Notes: a model not told the origin generated them from the letters alone. A DNA stretch of 64,000 bases from Ureibacillus composti (GCA_030348875.1 JAUCEP010000002.1:3055001-3119000); one strand, 5' to 3'. Positions 24,131 through 33,869 are shown, counted from the first letter of the stretch. Numbers and translations: made by a program.

Positions 24131-25469
24131 TGTAAGCCCCCATTTCTGCAACCAATTGATCGATTTCTTCTTTTGTACGCAATTCAGTAACCGCAATTAG
24201 TGCATGGTTTTCTAATTCTGGATATACTCGGCCTAAATCAAAGCCACCAATTATACCTTTTTCAATTAATTTTTTATTTAGTTCAGTTACAGAATGATTT
24301 GTTTTAACAACGATTTCGTTAAAGTGTGCACCTTGGAATGGAACAGTAAATCCTGCTGCTTCAAAGGCATTTTTAGCATAGCGAGTTTTTACAATGTTTT
24401 GTTTTGCCATTTCTTGTACACCTTGTTTACCCAAAGCAGTCATCGCAACAGATGCTGCAAGAGCTAATAAAGCTTGGTTTGAACAAATATTTGATGTCGC
24501 TTTTTCACGACGAATATGTTGCTCACGTGCTTGTAATGTTAGTACATAACCACGACGGCCTTCTTGGTCTACTGTTTCTCCAACTAAGCGACCAGGAACT
24601 TTACGCATTAACTTTGTTGTAGTTGCAAAGTAACCGCAGTAAGGACCTCCAAAGCTTTCCGGAATTCCAAAGACTTGTGCATCCCCTACAGTAATATCAG
24701 CACCTAATTTTCCAGGCGGTGTTAATACACCAAGAGCAAGTGGATTAGATGAAACAACGAATAAACCTTTTGCTTCGTGAGCAATTTCACCAATAGTTTT
24801 GATATCTTCAATTTGACCAAAGAAGTTTGGATATTGAACCATCACTGCAGCTGTTTGATCATCAATTAATCCTTTAAGAGCTTCAATATCTGTCACTCCA
24901 TCTTTTGTTGGAACGTTTACAATCTCAATTGATTGACCATATGCATAAGTTTTTACAACGTCTCGATATTCTGGGTGAATGGCATCAGAAACTAAGATTT
25001 TTTTACGTCTCGTATGACCTGCAGCAAGCATTCCAGCTTCTGCAAGTGAAGTTCCTCCATCGTACATTGATGAGTTCGCTAAATCCATTCCTGTAAGTTC
25101 GGCAATCATTGTTTGGAATTCAAAAATTGCTTGTAGCTCACCTTGAGAAATTTCCGGTTGGTAAGGTGTGTAAGCTGTGTAAAACTCTGAGCGAGAAATC
25201 ACATGGTCAACAATGATTGGCTTATAATGGTTGTAAATCCCAGCACCTAAAAACGAAACATTAGACTCTGTATTTTTATTTTTAGTCGCAAGCTGAGATA
25301 GTTCTTTCAGTAGAGCAGACTCAGATTTAGCTTCCTTAATATTATATAAACCATTAAAACGAACTTTTTCTGGAATATCGGCAAATAGTTCATCAATGCT
25401 CTCTACACCGATTGTTGAAAGCATTTCATTTTTGTCTTGTTCCGTCATCGGTAAGTAACGATGTTTCAT
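24123..25469 (-). CDS. gcvPA: glycine dehydrogenase (decarboxylating) subunit 1
   Basis: The 448-residue N-terminal half-type P-protein carries [25 protein letters not shown] and [12 protein letters not shown] blocks. It lacks the PLP lysine, which is supplied by GcvPB. It lies 21 bp after gcvT and overlaps gcvPB, so the three are co-transcribed and controlled by the upstream glycine riboswitch. Confidence 0.95.
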   Translation of the reverse strand: MKHRYLPMTEQDKNEMLSTIGVESIDELFADIPEKVRFNGLYNIKEAKSESALLKELSQLATKNKNTESNVSFLGAGIYNHYKPIIVDHVISRSEFYTAYTPYQPEISQGELQAIFEFQTMIAELTGMDLANSSMYDGGTSLAEAGMLAAGHTRRKKILVSDAIHPEYRDVVKTYAYGQSIEIVNVPTKDGVTDIEALKGLIDDQTAAVMVQYPNFFGQIEDIKTIGEIAHEAKGLFVVSSNPLALGVLTPPGKLGADITVGDAQVFGIPESFGGPYCGYFATTTKLMRKVPGRLVGETVDQEGRRGYVLTLQAREQHIRREKATSNICSNQALLALAASVAMTALGKQGVQEMAKQNIVKTRYAKNAFEAAGFTVPFQGAHFNEIVVKTNHSVTELNKKLIEKGIIGGFDLGRVYPELENHALIAVTELRTKEEIDQLVAEMGAYNA

Positions 25470-25490
25470 TAAAGTAACCCTCTTTTCATT

Positions 25491-26594
25491 TTATTTTGAA
25501 CGTTTATAGAAAGGCGTTGATACAGTGATAGCTTTAAGTCGTTTATTACGAATCTCAACTTCAACTTCAGTTCCTAGTTCAGTGTATTTTGAGTCAATTA
25601 ATACCAAGCCAATGTTTCGCTTAGTTAATGGAGATTGAGTACCAGTTGTGATTTCACCAATTTGTTCTCCATCTTTAAATACTTTATAGCCATGACGTGG
25701 AATTCCTTTATCAATCATTTCAATTCCGACTATTTTTCTAGCTAATCCAGCTTCCTTCTGAGCCTTTAGTGCTTCTTTGCCAATAAAGTCGCTTTCTTTT
25801 TGTAGCTTTACTGCAAAACCTACACCAGCTTCAAGTGGAGTAATATCTTTTGATAATTCTTGACCATACAATGGAAGACATGCTTCAAATCTTAAAGTGT
25901 CACGAGCACCTAAGCCAGCCGGAACGACACCTTGTTCTTTACCAGCTTCTAAAATTTTCCCCCAAAGATCTATAATCGCAGAAGGTTCACCGTAAAGTTC
26001 AAAACCATCTTCCCCAGTATATCCACTACGTGAAACTAATACAGCTTGTCCAGCTATTTCCACATTCTCTTGGAATTTAAAATATTTAATTTCAGATAAA
26101 TTTGTTGATGTTAATGTTTGAAGAACTTGCTCTGAAAGCGGTCCTTGTAAAGCGATTTGTGCATAATCATTTGATTTATTTACAATCTCTACTTCACCTT
26201 CAGCTTGCTGTTTCATCCAATCAAAGTCTTTTTCAATATTAGCTGCGTTCACACATAATAAGTAACGTTCTTCGGCAAGGCGATATACTAAAAGGTCGTC
26301 AACGACACCGCCATTTTCATAGCACATTAAATTATATTGAGCTCCACCAATTGAAATTTTAGAAATGTCATTTGATAACAGTTTCTGTAAATAGCTAAGA
26401 GCATCTTTACCTTCTACAAAGATTTCCCCCATATGGGATACATCAAATAGACCAGCACTATTGCGGACTGCATCATGCTCCTCTTTTATTGAAGAAAATT
26501 GTACAGGCAACTCCCAGCCACCAAAATCAATTGTTTTGCCACCATATTTTGAATACTCATCAAATAGCGGTGTTCTTTTTAGTTCAGTCCCCAT
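25491..26594 (-). CDS. gcvT: aminomethyltransferase (T-protein)
   Basis: The 367-residue enzyme moves the methylene group from aminomethyl-GcvH to tetrahydrofolate, releasing ammonia. It has [14 protein letters not shown] near residue 50 and [15 protein letters not shown] near 190, with the catalytic Asp of [16 protein letters not shown] further on. The start ATG follows AAGGAGG. It is the first gene after the glycine riboswitch, so glycine excess should turn on the whole operon. Confidence 0.95.
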   Translation of the reverse strand: MGTELKRTPLFDEYSKYGGKTIDFGGWELPVQFSSIKEEHDAVRNSAGLFDVSHMGEIFVEGKDALSYLQKLLSNDISKISIGGAQYNLMCYENGGVVDDLLVYRLAEERYLLCVNAANIEKDFDWMKQQAEGEVEIVNKSNDYAQIALQGPLSEQVLQTLTSTNLSEIKYFKFQENVEIAGQAVLVSRSGYTGEDGFELYGEPSAIIDLWGKILEAGKEQGVVPAGLGARDTLRFEACLPLYGQELSKDITPLEAGVGFAVKLQKESDFIGKEALKAQKEAGLARKIVGIEMIDKGIPRHGYKVFKDGEQIGEITTGTQSPLTKRNIGLVLIDSKYTELGTEVEVEIRNKRLKAITVSTPFYKRSK

Positions 26595-26655
26595 TATGAT
26601 CCTCCTTAAAATTCACAGTACTAAGTTACAAATGCATAAGGGATTCAAATGTGCG

Positions 26656-26975
26656 TAAAAAAAGACAGACGAACCCCTCATGTAATTGAGGAATTCTCTG
26701 TCCTTGTACCTGAAAGTTACACCTACTCTTAGATGAATGAAACTATTGCCTCTTTTTATAGGTACCTGAAATTAAAACAGGTTGGTCTATACGAAAGATT
26801 GGCAATGCTAATCATAGGCTTTCCCCTTTGGTGGCTGCTCTTGCAATATAACAGCGCTCTCCAGAGTTGCGTCCTGTACGAGTCTTTTTGCCTGAGAGAT
26901 TCATAGTATTCCTATTTGCTCCTTCGGCGACGTTTTTAACGTTCTCTCCCCGTACAATCATCCGCTCATTGTATT
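26656..26975 (-). promoter_or_regulatory. tandem glycine riboswitch with terminator
   Basis: The minus strand shows aptamer 1 (GGGGAGAGAAC, CGCCGAAGGAGCAAA, AATCTCTCAGGCAAAAAGA), the linker GGACGCAACTCTGGAGAG, and aptamer 2 (CCACCAAAGGGGAAA ... AACTTTCAGG). An expression-platform terminator, GACAGAGAA...CTGTCTTTTTTT, lies at 26656-26705. The order matches the B. subtilis gcvT leader, where glycine binding prevents termination. Aptamer 2 carries an extended insert between GGGGAAA and CTTTCAGG. Confidence 0.92.
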
Positions 26976-27096
26976 CATTATTCAATGTACAATTCAATAC
27001 TGTTTCTTGCCTATATCCTAACATTGAACACATATAAAAGGCAATCCTTTTTTAATTTCAAACAAAAGACGAACATTTATTAGCGATAACCAAACA

Positions 27097-27609
27097 TTAT
27101 TCGCCTTTTAATCGATTCACTTGAAAACCAATATATTCAACTATTTGTCTGATTGTACGACCTTCAGTTAAAACTTTGATATGGCCAGAAATTCGATAAA
27201 ATTTTCTTCTGTTATTGAACAGCTGTTCTAGTTCTTCTCTCGTAGAACTTTGAACAATTGGTCGATTTTTGTCATTCTTTATCCTTGTATAGATATCATC
27301 AAATGTGGCGTCTAAGAAAAAAACCAATCCTGTTCTTCTCATAATTCTTCTATTTTCTTCATTCATTGCAACTCCTCCACCAGTTGCAATGATACACGCC
27401 TCATTTCGAAAATTACGTAAAAATTCAGTTTCTAATTGCCTAAAATAAGGTTCACCAAATTTTTCGAAAATTTCAGGGATCGACATTCCCTGGAGTCTAA
27501 CAATTTCATGGTCCATATCATAATATGGCATTTTTAAAAAATAGCTCAACCTTCGCCCGATTGCGCTTTTTCCACACCCCATAAACCCGACTAAGTAAAT
27601 TTTCCGCAT
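27097..27609 (-). CDS. aroK: shikimate kinase
   Basis: The 170-residue P-loop enzyme phosphorylates shikimate in aromatic amino acid synthesis. Walker A is GFMGCGKSAIG at residues 8-18, shikimate-binding residues lie in DMDHEI, and the ATGGGV motif is near residue 78. The lid region around NRPIV is present. It follows comGG by about 31 bp on the same strand and may share the late com transcript or have its own weak promoter. Confidence 0.92.
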   Translation of the reverse strand: MRKIYLVGFMGCGKSAIGRRLSYFLKMPYYDMDHEIVRLQGMSIPEIFEKFGEPYFRQLETEFLRNFRNEACIIATGGGVAMNEENRRIMRRTGLVFFLDATFDDIYTRIKNDKNRPIVQSSTREELEQLFNNRRKFYRISGHIKVLTEGRTIRQIVEYIGFQVNRLKGE

Positions 27610-27640
27610 GCTTCCACCTTCTTACTACCATAAGATTATC

Positions 27641-27829
27641 CTATTTATTACTAATTTCTTCTAGTAGGTTTATGGTAGCACGAACATTGGCGAATTCCAA
27701 TGAATTATATACTTTTATTTGCGATTCAAATGAAAATATATAATAAAAAATAGTTAGCGTTGTAATAAATAACAACATAATAGCAATCGGAAACATTACC
27801 CCATGATTATCCTTCAGTATGCGGTACAA
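27641..27829 (-). CDS. comGG: ComGG-like minor pseudopilin, short
   Basis: The 62-residue product sits at the comGG position, overlapping comGF by 23 bp, with an N-terminal hydrophobic helix (about 11-32) and a short polar tail. B. subtilis ComGG is about twice as long and also lacks a classic prepilin peptidase site. Only 31 bp remain before aroK, so a lost C-terminal frame is not hidden there. Assignment rests on operon position and the N-terminal helix. Confidence 0.6.
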   Translation of the reverse strand: MYRILKDNHGVMFPIAIMLLFITTLTIFYYIFSFESQIKVYNSLEFANVRATINLLEEISNK

Positions 27830-28268
27830 AAAAAGTTCTCTCCTTTTTCAAGCCATTTAAAAACTCTACCCTTATTTCAACAAAACCCTGTTCTAAATTA
27901 AATTCAACTTTTTTCACTCCAACTAACATCGGTACATGACCCTTGCGTTCAACTTGCTTGCGTAGTACCTCATTACTTTGGTTAATTTGTACTTTATCAT
28001 CTGAGTTCACATAAGTTAATTCAACGCCTCTCCCATCTTGGTCAATTGCAATCTCAGAGATATTATCAAAATAATTTTTAAAGTCATAAGTAAACATTTC
28101 CCAACTAACATGCTCTTTAGTAAATATTGAAATATTAAGTTGGTTTATCCAACTATAGAAGAAACCAATAAATGACATAAACATTAAGAAGGTAACTAAA
28201 TGAATCAAAGCTTCTAACAATGTGAAACCATTTTGGTTCAATTTGTCTATTCTCCAGGATCGATACAC
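27807..28268 (-). CDS. comGF: ComGF-like competence pseudopilin
   Basis: The 153-residue product has a type IV prepilin-like N terminus, NQNGFTLLEALIHL, where the peptidase would cut before Phe, then a long hydrophobic helix and a strand-rich globular part. Minor pseudopilins help form the DNA-uptake pseudopilus. It overlaps comGE and comGG, consistent with tight coupling. Confidence 0.85.
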   Translation of the reverse strand: MYRSWRIDKLNQNGFTLLEALIHLVTFLMFMSFIGFFYSWINQLNISIFTKEHVSWEMFTYDFKNYFDNISEIAIDQDGRGVELTYVNSDDKVQINQSNEVLRKQVERKGHVPMLVGVKKVEFNLEQGFVEIRVEFLNGLKKERTFFVPHTEG

Positions 28269-28555
28269 TTTTCCCTAACCTCATCTAAGTTAATATATTC
28301 AATGCAGATTTGTGTTCCGTCGTAATTCCAATCATACTTAACTCCCTCAATCGTTTCAGAACCAGAAAAAATAGTTGCATTCAACACTATTTTCGCAGCT
28401 TGATAACCTACCTCAGAAGCATGTAGTTCAAGTTTTTCATTATTTAATGTGCTTAACATTTGATAGCTTAAAGGTATCAATGAGATAAATACCGTGAGAA
28501 GTATGACTAAAGTTAACAATGTTTCAACCAATGAAATACCTTTATCATTCAACAA
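28247..28555 (-). CDS. comGE: ComGE-like competence pseudopilin
   Basis: The 102-residue product opens DKGISLVETLLTLVIL, a prepilin cleavage site and helix, followed by a short globular domain with cysteines in TQICIEY and REKCIDPG. It overlaps comGD by 11 bp and comGF by 22 bp. Confidence 0.82.
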   Translation of the reverse strand: MLNDKGISLVETLLTLVILLTVFISLIPLSYQMLSTLNNEKLELHASEVGYQAAKIVLNATIFSGSETIEGVKYDWNYDGTQICIEYINLDEVREKCIDPGE

Positions 28556-28982
28556 ATTTCATCCGACCTTTTTCAATATAAATCATTAATTCTTTTGTAC
28601 CGTGGGGTGTATAAAAAATGAGTTTCCCAAAACGAAGAATATCGCCAACTGATGTAAATGTTATGATTTTCAAGTTACTATATTTATTAAATGTAATACC
28701 ATCTGGGAAATTTCTCTTTATGAAAGGATCTGTTGGTTGATGATAGACTCGATAATGGTTTTCCTCAAAGGAAACATAAGTAGTTTTTTTAGTTTCAATA
28801 GCATGAGATTGTATACTCTGTAAATCTAACAATAGTTGATTAAAAAACAGATCTGTTTCTTGCTTCTCTGTGTATTTAAATGATAGTTGGAAAATGACAG
28901 ATGAAATCATTCCCAAAATGAACAAAACAAGTAACATTTCAATTAAAGTAAAACCCGCACTACTTTTTAATTTACTAATCAT
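28545..28982 (-). CDS. comGD: ComGD competence pseudopilin
   Basis: The 145-residue product has the prepilin motif SAGFTLIEMLLVLFIL, with cleavage before Phe and the conserved Glu at position 5 of the mature protein. A pilin-like alpha/beta domain follows. It overlaps comGC by 8 bp. Family members are minor pseudopilins needed for transformation. Confidence 0.88.
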   Translation of the reverse strand: MISKLKSSAGFTLIEMLLVLFILGMISSVIFQLSFKYTEKQETDLFFNQLLLDLQSIQSHAIETKKTTYVSFEENHYRVYHQPTDPFIKRNFPDGITFNKYSNLKIITFTSVGDILRFGKLIFYTPHGTKELMIYIEKGRMKFVE

Positions 28983-29340
28983 TATTTTCTAACTTACCAG
29001 TTGTATCCTCAGTCGGGTTACTTGAAACGGTTACCTTACCTGTGTCATCAATATTGACTGGATCTCCATTAGGACAAGTAGCTTCTACATCTTTACCTAA
29101 ATACCCGTCAGTCTTTAACGTTGCAATAGAATCTGGATACTTCTTGTTGTCAATTTTATAGGCCTGTACCTGTCCTTGCACCATTTTAATATAGGCATCA
29201 CAGCCCTTTTCATCGATTGATGTAAAATGTTTTGATACATTAGGAACCGTAATTAAAATTAACACAGAGATTATTAATAACACGATTAACATTTCCACTA
29301 GCGTAAATCCTTTTTCACTTTTTAACACGATTATGTTCAC
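28975..29340 (-). CDS. comGC: ComGC major competence pseudopilin
   Basis: The 121-residue product has SEKGFTLVEMLIVLLIISVL, the prepilin peptidase site and helix. A compact domain contains two cysteines (EKGCDAYI and VEATCPNG) that can form the known intramolecular disulfide. It is the main subunit of the pseudopilus that pulls in DNA. It lies 3 bp after comGB. Confidence 0.92.
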   Translation of the reverse strand: MNIIVLKSEKGFTLVEMLIVLLIISVLILITVPNVSKHFTSIDEKGCDAYIKMVQGQVQAYKIDNKKYPDSIATLKTDGYLGKDVEATCPNGDPVNIDDTGKVTVSSNPTEDTTGKLENND

Positions 29341-29343
29341 CTC

Positions 29344-30414
29344 TTAAATAATTTCAATAAGATTATACATAGGGAGAAGCACACTTAAATATGCTGCAAT
29401 AATGCAGACTGCTATGAGGATAAAAAATAAAGGCTGAACAACTGCCACGCTCGTTTTGACGATGGATTGAAGCTTATCGTCTAGCAATTCACAATACAGT
29501 AACAATTCCCTCCCAAGATAGCCACTTTTTTCGCCATGCTTAATAAACTCATCAAACTTTGGAAAGAAGCACGACAAATTTAATGCAGCGTTTGACAAAG
29601 AATCTCCATATATAATACGCTTTTCAAGTTTGCTCATAATGTAGGACAGATGTAGATTTAATTGTTGTTGTTTAAGAATTTGAAGTGCTTGCTGTAATGA
29701 AAAACCGCTAACGATTAAATTTCCTAAAGACCGTCCAATAGTTCTCGTTAAGTGCAGTCTATAAAAGTAATTGACAATGGGAATTTTTAATAACAATGCA
29801 GACTGTGCCTCGACGGATTGTTTATTTAATCCATAGACGAAAAGTAGAACACAGAAAAATACCAGAATACCAAATATGAGGATAAAGTCTGGTAAATGTA
29901 GAAAGAGATTTGAGATCCAAAGACTTGAGAATTCATGATTAGTGGACCTTGAATTAATGATATTTTCAAGATTTGGGAGAAAAAATGTACGGAATGCAAG
30001 AAAGATCCCAAAAATAAAAATAAGCAATACTGTAGGATAAACTAAAAGTTTCCCCAATTTATTCCTCATCATTTCATTGAATTCCATTTGATTTGCTACA
30101 TTTTTCAAAGCTAACTGAATCCCTCCACTATCTTCTGCAATTTTAATTGCAACCAAATAATGTTTTGGAATGGAAAAGCTTTGTAAAATATCGATTATTT
30201 GGCCACCTCCTCGAAATTTTTCATCAACATGATTTTTCCAATAGTCAACATCGTCTACATGATAAGGTAATAGCATTTGAATTGAATCTGAAAACGTATA
30301 TCCTTCCTGAAGTAATATGCTTAGGCGTCTTAGTAACGATGATAGGTGATTTATTTTTTTTACTTTTTTTCTATAAAAAAGAAATGATCTTATATTAAGA
30401 AGTTGTTGATACAT
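29344..30414 (-). CDS. comGB: ComGB polytopic membrane platform protein
   Basis: The 356-residue PilC/GspF-family protein has two GspF domains, each with the ISKLEKRI / GNLIVSGFSLQQAL type helices, and three hydrophobic spans near 120-145, 170-195 and 325-350. It anchors pseudopilus assembly and couples to the ComGA ATPase. It overlaps comGA by 20 bp. Confidence 0.92.
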   Translation of the reverse strand: MYQQLLNIRSFLFYRKKVKKINHLSSLLRRLSILLQEGYTFSDSIQMLLPYHVDDVDYWKNHVDEKFRGGGQIIDILQSFSIPKHYLVAIKIAEDSGGIQLALKNVANQMEFNEMMRNKLGKLLVYPTVLLIFIFGIFLAFRTFFLPNLENIINSRSTNHEFSSLWISNLFLHLPDFILIFGILVFFCVLLFVYGLNKQSVEAQSALLLKIPIVNYFYRLHLTRTIGRSLGNLIVSGFSLQQALQILKQQQLNLHLSYIMSKLEKRIIYGDSLSNAALNLSCFFPKFDEFIKHGEKSGYLGRELLLYCELLDDKLQSIVKTSVAVVQPLFFILIAVCIIAAYLSVLLPMYNLIEII

Positions 30415-31411
30415 TGCTTTTATTCACCCCAACTGCCTGCACTTGGAACTGCAAAGTTTCTTGTAACGGAAGTTTGTACTCCTGTCCTCCCATCGCACTT
30501 GCTAATGCTTCATATAAATAAAGATCACTCAAGATCTCATAAATCGCTTTTCTTTCTTCAGATTGTCCAACTTCAATTAAGCATTGTGCGGCAATGCCAA
30601 TAAGTGCTTGTCTAATTTCTTCAATTGAAACACCTAAGTCCATTAATCGATATAGACAGTTCACAGAATCTTTCGCATGTATTGTTGATAACACTAAGTG
30701 GCCAGTTAATGCAGCTTCAATTGCTATATTCGCAGTTTCCCTATCACGAATTTCCCCTATCATAATAACGTCAGGAGAGTGACGTAAAATCGCTCTTAGT
30801 CCAGCAGCATAAGTGATACCCGCTCTTTCATTTACTTGTATTTGAAGCAGATGAGATTGACTACTTTCCACAGGATCCTCTAATGAAATTACATGTCTGG
30901 CCAGTGTTTCACTACAATAATTGACTAATGAATATAGCGAGGTCGTTTTACCTGAACCTGTTGCACCACAAAATAATAAAAGCCCCTGACGACTATGAAC
31001 AAGATTCAATAATTTTTCTGCTTTTTTAGGATGGTAACATAAGGAGGAAATTGGATAGGAGGAATTTTGAAGCATTAACCGAATGACAAGACTTTCTCTT
31101 TGGAAAACTGAAGGTAGAGTTGAAACACGAAATGCATATATTTTTTGCAGAAATTCCTTATGAAAAGAACCACTTTGAGGTTTTCGTTTTTCTCCGATAT
31201 CTAATGAAGATAAAAATTTAAAGAAACTGATCATACGATCTCCAATTTCAAAGGGAAGATCACCCGCAGGAAATAACTTTCCATATTTTCTAAAATGGAT
31301 TATAAACTTTTCTTTCGTAGGAACAAGATGCAGGTCTGACGCACCAAAGTGCAATGCCTTCAGTAATAATTGTTCACTTTTACTTTCCACTACTGATTCC
31401 ATTTCCATCAT
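30395..31411 (-). CDS. comGA: ComGA traffic ATPase
   Basis: The 338-residue GspE/PilB-type ATPase has Walker A CGATGSGKTTSLYS near residue 150, an Asp box around VISLEDPVE, and Walker B DVIMIGEIRDRET near 215. It powers pseudopilus assembly for DNA uptake. It is the first gene of comGA-comGG. In Bacillus the operon is ComK-controlled; I could not place convincing ComK boxes in the 240 bp upstream. Confidence 0.93.
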   Translation of the reverse strand: MMEMESVVESKSEQLLLKALHFGASDLHLVPTKEKFIIHFRKYGKLFPAGDLPFEIGDRMISFFKFLSSLDIGEKRKPQSGSFHKEFLQKIYAFRVSTLPSVFQRESLVIRLMLQNSSYPISSLCYHPKKAEKLLNLVHSRQGLLLFCGATGSGKTTSLYSLVNYCSETLARHVISLEDPVESSQSHLLQIQVNERAGITYAAGLRAILRHSPDVIMIGEIRDRETANIAIEAALTGHLVLSTIHAKDSVNCLYRLMDLGVSIEEIRQALIGIAAQCLIEVGQSEERKAIYEILSDLYLYEALASAMGGQEYKLPLQETLQFQVQAVGVNKSNVSTTS

Positions 31412-31650
31412 TCATCACCTCATTTTTTAAATTACGTGACCGCAAATCGTAACTAAGGAAAGTATAAGATGATAAATTGGATAAGAAAACCTTATCCCTC
31501 ATATTTTTTATTTGGGCGCCTTAAAGATATTGAAACACAAAACTTCATCTTAATTGATAAATATTTTCATTCATACCTACCATTTCTCACTCAGAAAAGA
31601 TAAAATAAAATTACAAGTTCTGTAATATTAAACCAATAAGGAGGTGGAAT

Positions 31651-32367
31651 TTGTTGATACATCCATTAAAGGTGACAAGCACTTTGGCAGATAAGACTCG
31701 CTATCAGATTTACGAATATATGTTACAACAAAAAAAGTATTTTACAGTTCAAGATATCGCTACACAATTCGATATTCACCCAAATGTTTCTAGACTTCAT
31801 TTAACAAAGCTGGCAGAAATTAATTTAATTACAGCGGATTATGTCAAAACTGGTAAGGGAGGACGCCCTGGACGAGTTTATAAGGCATCAGAGGAAGGAA
31901 TTGTTCTAAGTTTTCCTAAACGAGACGAAGGCCATTTACTGAAGTGGACGTTACAAATAATTAAGGATTATGGTTCAGAAGCATTAGAAAAAGCAAAAGC
32001 AATTAGTTATCAAGATGGTTTTGAAAATGTAAAAGAAACTTTCATCAAAGAAAAAATAACGAAAAATAGCTTAGACTTTAATAATAAGTTAAATATATTA
32101 GCAAATGCTTCTTCGATGATAGGATATTTCCCTCAAATTAGTGAAACAGATCAAGGAAAGAAAATTATCTTTACAATCTATAATTGTCCATTCAGAAACC
32201 AAATTCAAGAATATAATGAAATTGTTTGTGCTTTACATGAGGCATATTTACAAGGTCAAATAGACGCTTTATTCTCTGAAAACGAATTACTCCAAACAGA
32301 AAGCATGGTTCACGATTGTGAGCTTTGTCAGTATAAAATTCTCATTCAAGAACCATCATTACTATAG
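31651..32367 (+). CDS. winged-helix transcriptional regulator with C-terminal cysteine cluster (COG2345-like)
   Basis: The 238-residue protein starts at TTG behind AAGGAGGTGG (spacing 6). An N-terminal winged helix (FTVQDIATQFDIHPNVSRLHLTKL) is followed by the KGGRPGRVYK wing. The C terminus has cysteines at IYNCPF, EIVC and HDCELC, a pattern seen in metal- or iron-sulfur-binding regulators such as SufR relatives. The ligand and targets are unknown. It is divergent from comGA, which makes control of competence or of the following DUF2626 gene possible but unproven. Confidence 0.8.
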   Translation: MLIHPLKVTSTLADKTRYQIYEYMLQQKKYFTVQDIATQFDIHPNVSRLHLTKLAEINLITADYVKTGKGGRPGRVYKASEEGIVLSFPKRDEGHLLKWTLQIIKDYGSEALEKAKAISYQDGFENVKETFIKEKITKNSLDFNNKLNILANASSMIGYFPQISETDQGKKIIFTIYNCPFRNQIQEYNEIVCALHEAYLQGQIDALFSENELLQTESMVHDCELCQYKILIQEPSLL

Positions 32368-32479
32368 CTACCAATTGTTTGTCACAAATAATATGAGAAG
32401 TAGCAGTTTACATTATTATTGGAAATCATTTATAATAGTAATGATATTATGCGTCGCATGGCAAAAGGAGGGAATCTTC

Positions 32480-32722
32480 ATGGGCAATATGTATAAAGTT
32501 ATGGCTTTCTGGACAGGTATTTTTGCCGTTATGTTCTACCTTGGTGATATGTACGAGGTTTCGCTATTATTCGTTGGTAATTCTGTATTATTCCTTTTAT
32601 TAGGCTTATTAAACCTTTCAGAACGTATGTACATGTACATTTTCGGTGCGTATTTAACAGTTTTCTTTGCAGGATTTACGTACTATACTACCTTCATTCA
32701 CGTACCAGGTGGAGGCCACTAA
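32480..32722 (+). CDS. yqgY: DUF2626 small membrane protein YqgY
   Basis: The 80-residue product starts at ATG 32480, directly after AAGGAGGG (32464-32472); a longer upstream frame is not real. It has three hydrophobic segments and ends in PGGGH, matching the conserved Bacillus YqgY/DUF2626 family. Function is unknown. A terminator hairpin CATCGACTG/CAGTCGATG follows at 32729-32759. Confidence 0.85.
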   Translation: MGNMYKVMAFWTGIFAVMFYLGDMYEVSLLFVGNSVLFLLLGLLNLSERMYMYIFGAYLTVFFAGFTYYTTFIHVPGGGH

Positions 32723-32782
32723 TAAAAAACATCGACTGATTACCAGTCGATGTTTTTTTGAATGAATTTACAAAGATGTTAA

Positions 32783-33427
32783 TTAAAAACCATGTAAAAA
32801 TGGGTTCATTTCCATTTCTACTCCAGGTGTTGTATAGTCACCGTGTCCTGGATAAATAATTGTATCTTCAGGAAGGATTAATAACTTTTCATGAATTGAT
32901 TTTAAGAGCACTTCCATTGAGCCACCAATTAAATCCGTTCTTCCTATACTTCCTTCAAACAACGTATCTCCTACAATAGCAAAACTATCATTTTCAAAAA
33001 TATAAGACACACTACCAGGTGAATGTCCAGGTGTAAAAACAGCTTTGAAAGTAAAATCTTTAATTTCAAATATTTGTTCGTTTCGTATGATATGTTCTTT
33101 TTCAGGCAATCCTACAATGTAGTTGGGCAGTTCCGCATATTTTGCAGATCCATTTTTCGACGGATCTGAAAGCCAGCTAACTTCTTTTTCATGGACAAAT
33201 AATGGCAAATTAAACGTTTTTCTTAAATCATCAACTGCACCGATATGATCAAAATGTGTGTGCGTTAAGAAAATTGCTAGAGGATTTAAATTACTTTTTC
33301 TTACTTCTTTTATTATTCGGTCTGATTCTTCCCCTGGATCGAATATAATACATTCCTTTTGCTTATTACTAACGATATAACAGTTTGTTTGAACTGGTCC
33401 TAAACTAAAAGATTTTACATTCAACAA
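32783..33427 (-). CDS. yqgX: metallo-beta-lactamase-fold hydrolase YqgX
   Basis: The product has about 214 residues. GLGP-type opening FSLGPVQTNCY, the metal motif THTHFDHIGA, then FTPGHSPGSVSY, GDTLFEGSIGRTDL and the last ligand PGHGDYT complete the dinuclear zinc site of the glyoxalase II-like subgroup. The likely start is TTG at 33427, following GAGGTGAT; a GTG at 33436 lies inside that site. The substrate is not known; B. subtilis YqgX is a putative thioester hydrolase. Confidence 0.88.
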   Translation of the reverse strand: MLNVKSFSLGPVQTNCYIVSNKQKECIIFDPGEESDRIIKEVRKSNLNPLAIFLTHTHFDHIGAVDDLRKTFNLPLFVHEKEVSWLSDPSKNGSAKYAELPNYIVGLPEKEHIIRNEQIFEIKDFTFKAVFTPGHSPGSVSYIFENDSFAIVGDTLFEGSIGRTDLIGGSMEVLLKSIHEKLLILPEDTIIYPGHGDYTTPGVEMEMNPFLHGF

Positions 33428-33601
33428 CTTTATCACCTCAGGGAATATTATACATGGAAGTAGTTAAAATAAAAATTATAAATGTCCGTTCTATTAAAAT
33501 GCAAGAATTTTCCTCGACAAAAGAAGTTAGGTGCTTTAAAATAAAGAAGGAATATTGTTTACGACATTCATTTTTCTAATGTCGAAAGGAGTGTTTTTTT
33601 A

Positions 33602-33781
33602 ATGAACTTATTAATGGTTATTTTTGCTTTGATAGCAATCCTTTCAGTTGTTAGTGTATTCCGTTCTATTAAAGAAAAAAATATTCTTTCTTTAATTTTT
33701 GGTGTTGCAGCCGCTGCAATTTTCGGTTGGTTCGTCATCATGACTGTTTTAAATCAAGGTTATCCACCAAAATTACACTAA
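33602..33781 (+). CDS. yqgW: DUF2759 small membrane protein YqgW
   Basis: This 59-residue product is encoded from ATG 33602 to TAA 33779-33781, behind AAAGGAG. It opens MNLLMVIFALIAILSVVSV and has a second span around LIFGVAAAAIFGWFVIMTVL, matching the YqgW/DUF2759 family. It sits between yqgX and ltaS as in B. subtilis order. Function is unknown. A terminator, AAAAAACGAGGGG/CCCCTCGTTTTTT, follows at 33789-33824. Confidence 0.85.
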   Translation: MNLLMVIFALIAILSVVSVFRSIKEKNILSLIFGVAAAAIFGWFVIMTVLNQGYPPKLH

Positions 33782-33836
33782 TTAGCTTAAAAAAACGAGG
33801 GGCCTTTTTACCCCTCGTTTTTTTATTTATCATAAT

Positions 33837-33867
33837 AAAAAGACGTAGCGAGGGCTACGTCTTTTAT
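33837..33867 (-). terminator. terminator of ltaS
   Basis: AAAAAGACGTAGC-gagg-GCTACGTCTTTT is a strong hairpin immediately past the ltaS stop codon. Confidence 0.85.
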
Positions 33868-33869
33868 AT

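Noticed and set aside
26812-27033. 73-residue minus-strand coding frame
   Set aside because: It lies within the glycine riboswitch aptamers; the open frame is a by-product of conserved RNA sequence.
31505-31525. Additional copy of the cargo repeat (TTATTTGGGCGCC)
   Set aside because: It matches only TTATT and GGGCGC, with seven bases missing between them, and is not located after a stop codon.
31412-31650. ComK boxes upstream of comGA
   Set aside because: A-rich and T-rich runs occur, but I could not place two AAAA-N5-TTTT boxes at the expected spacing.
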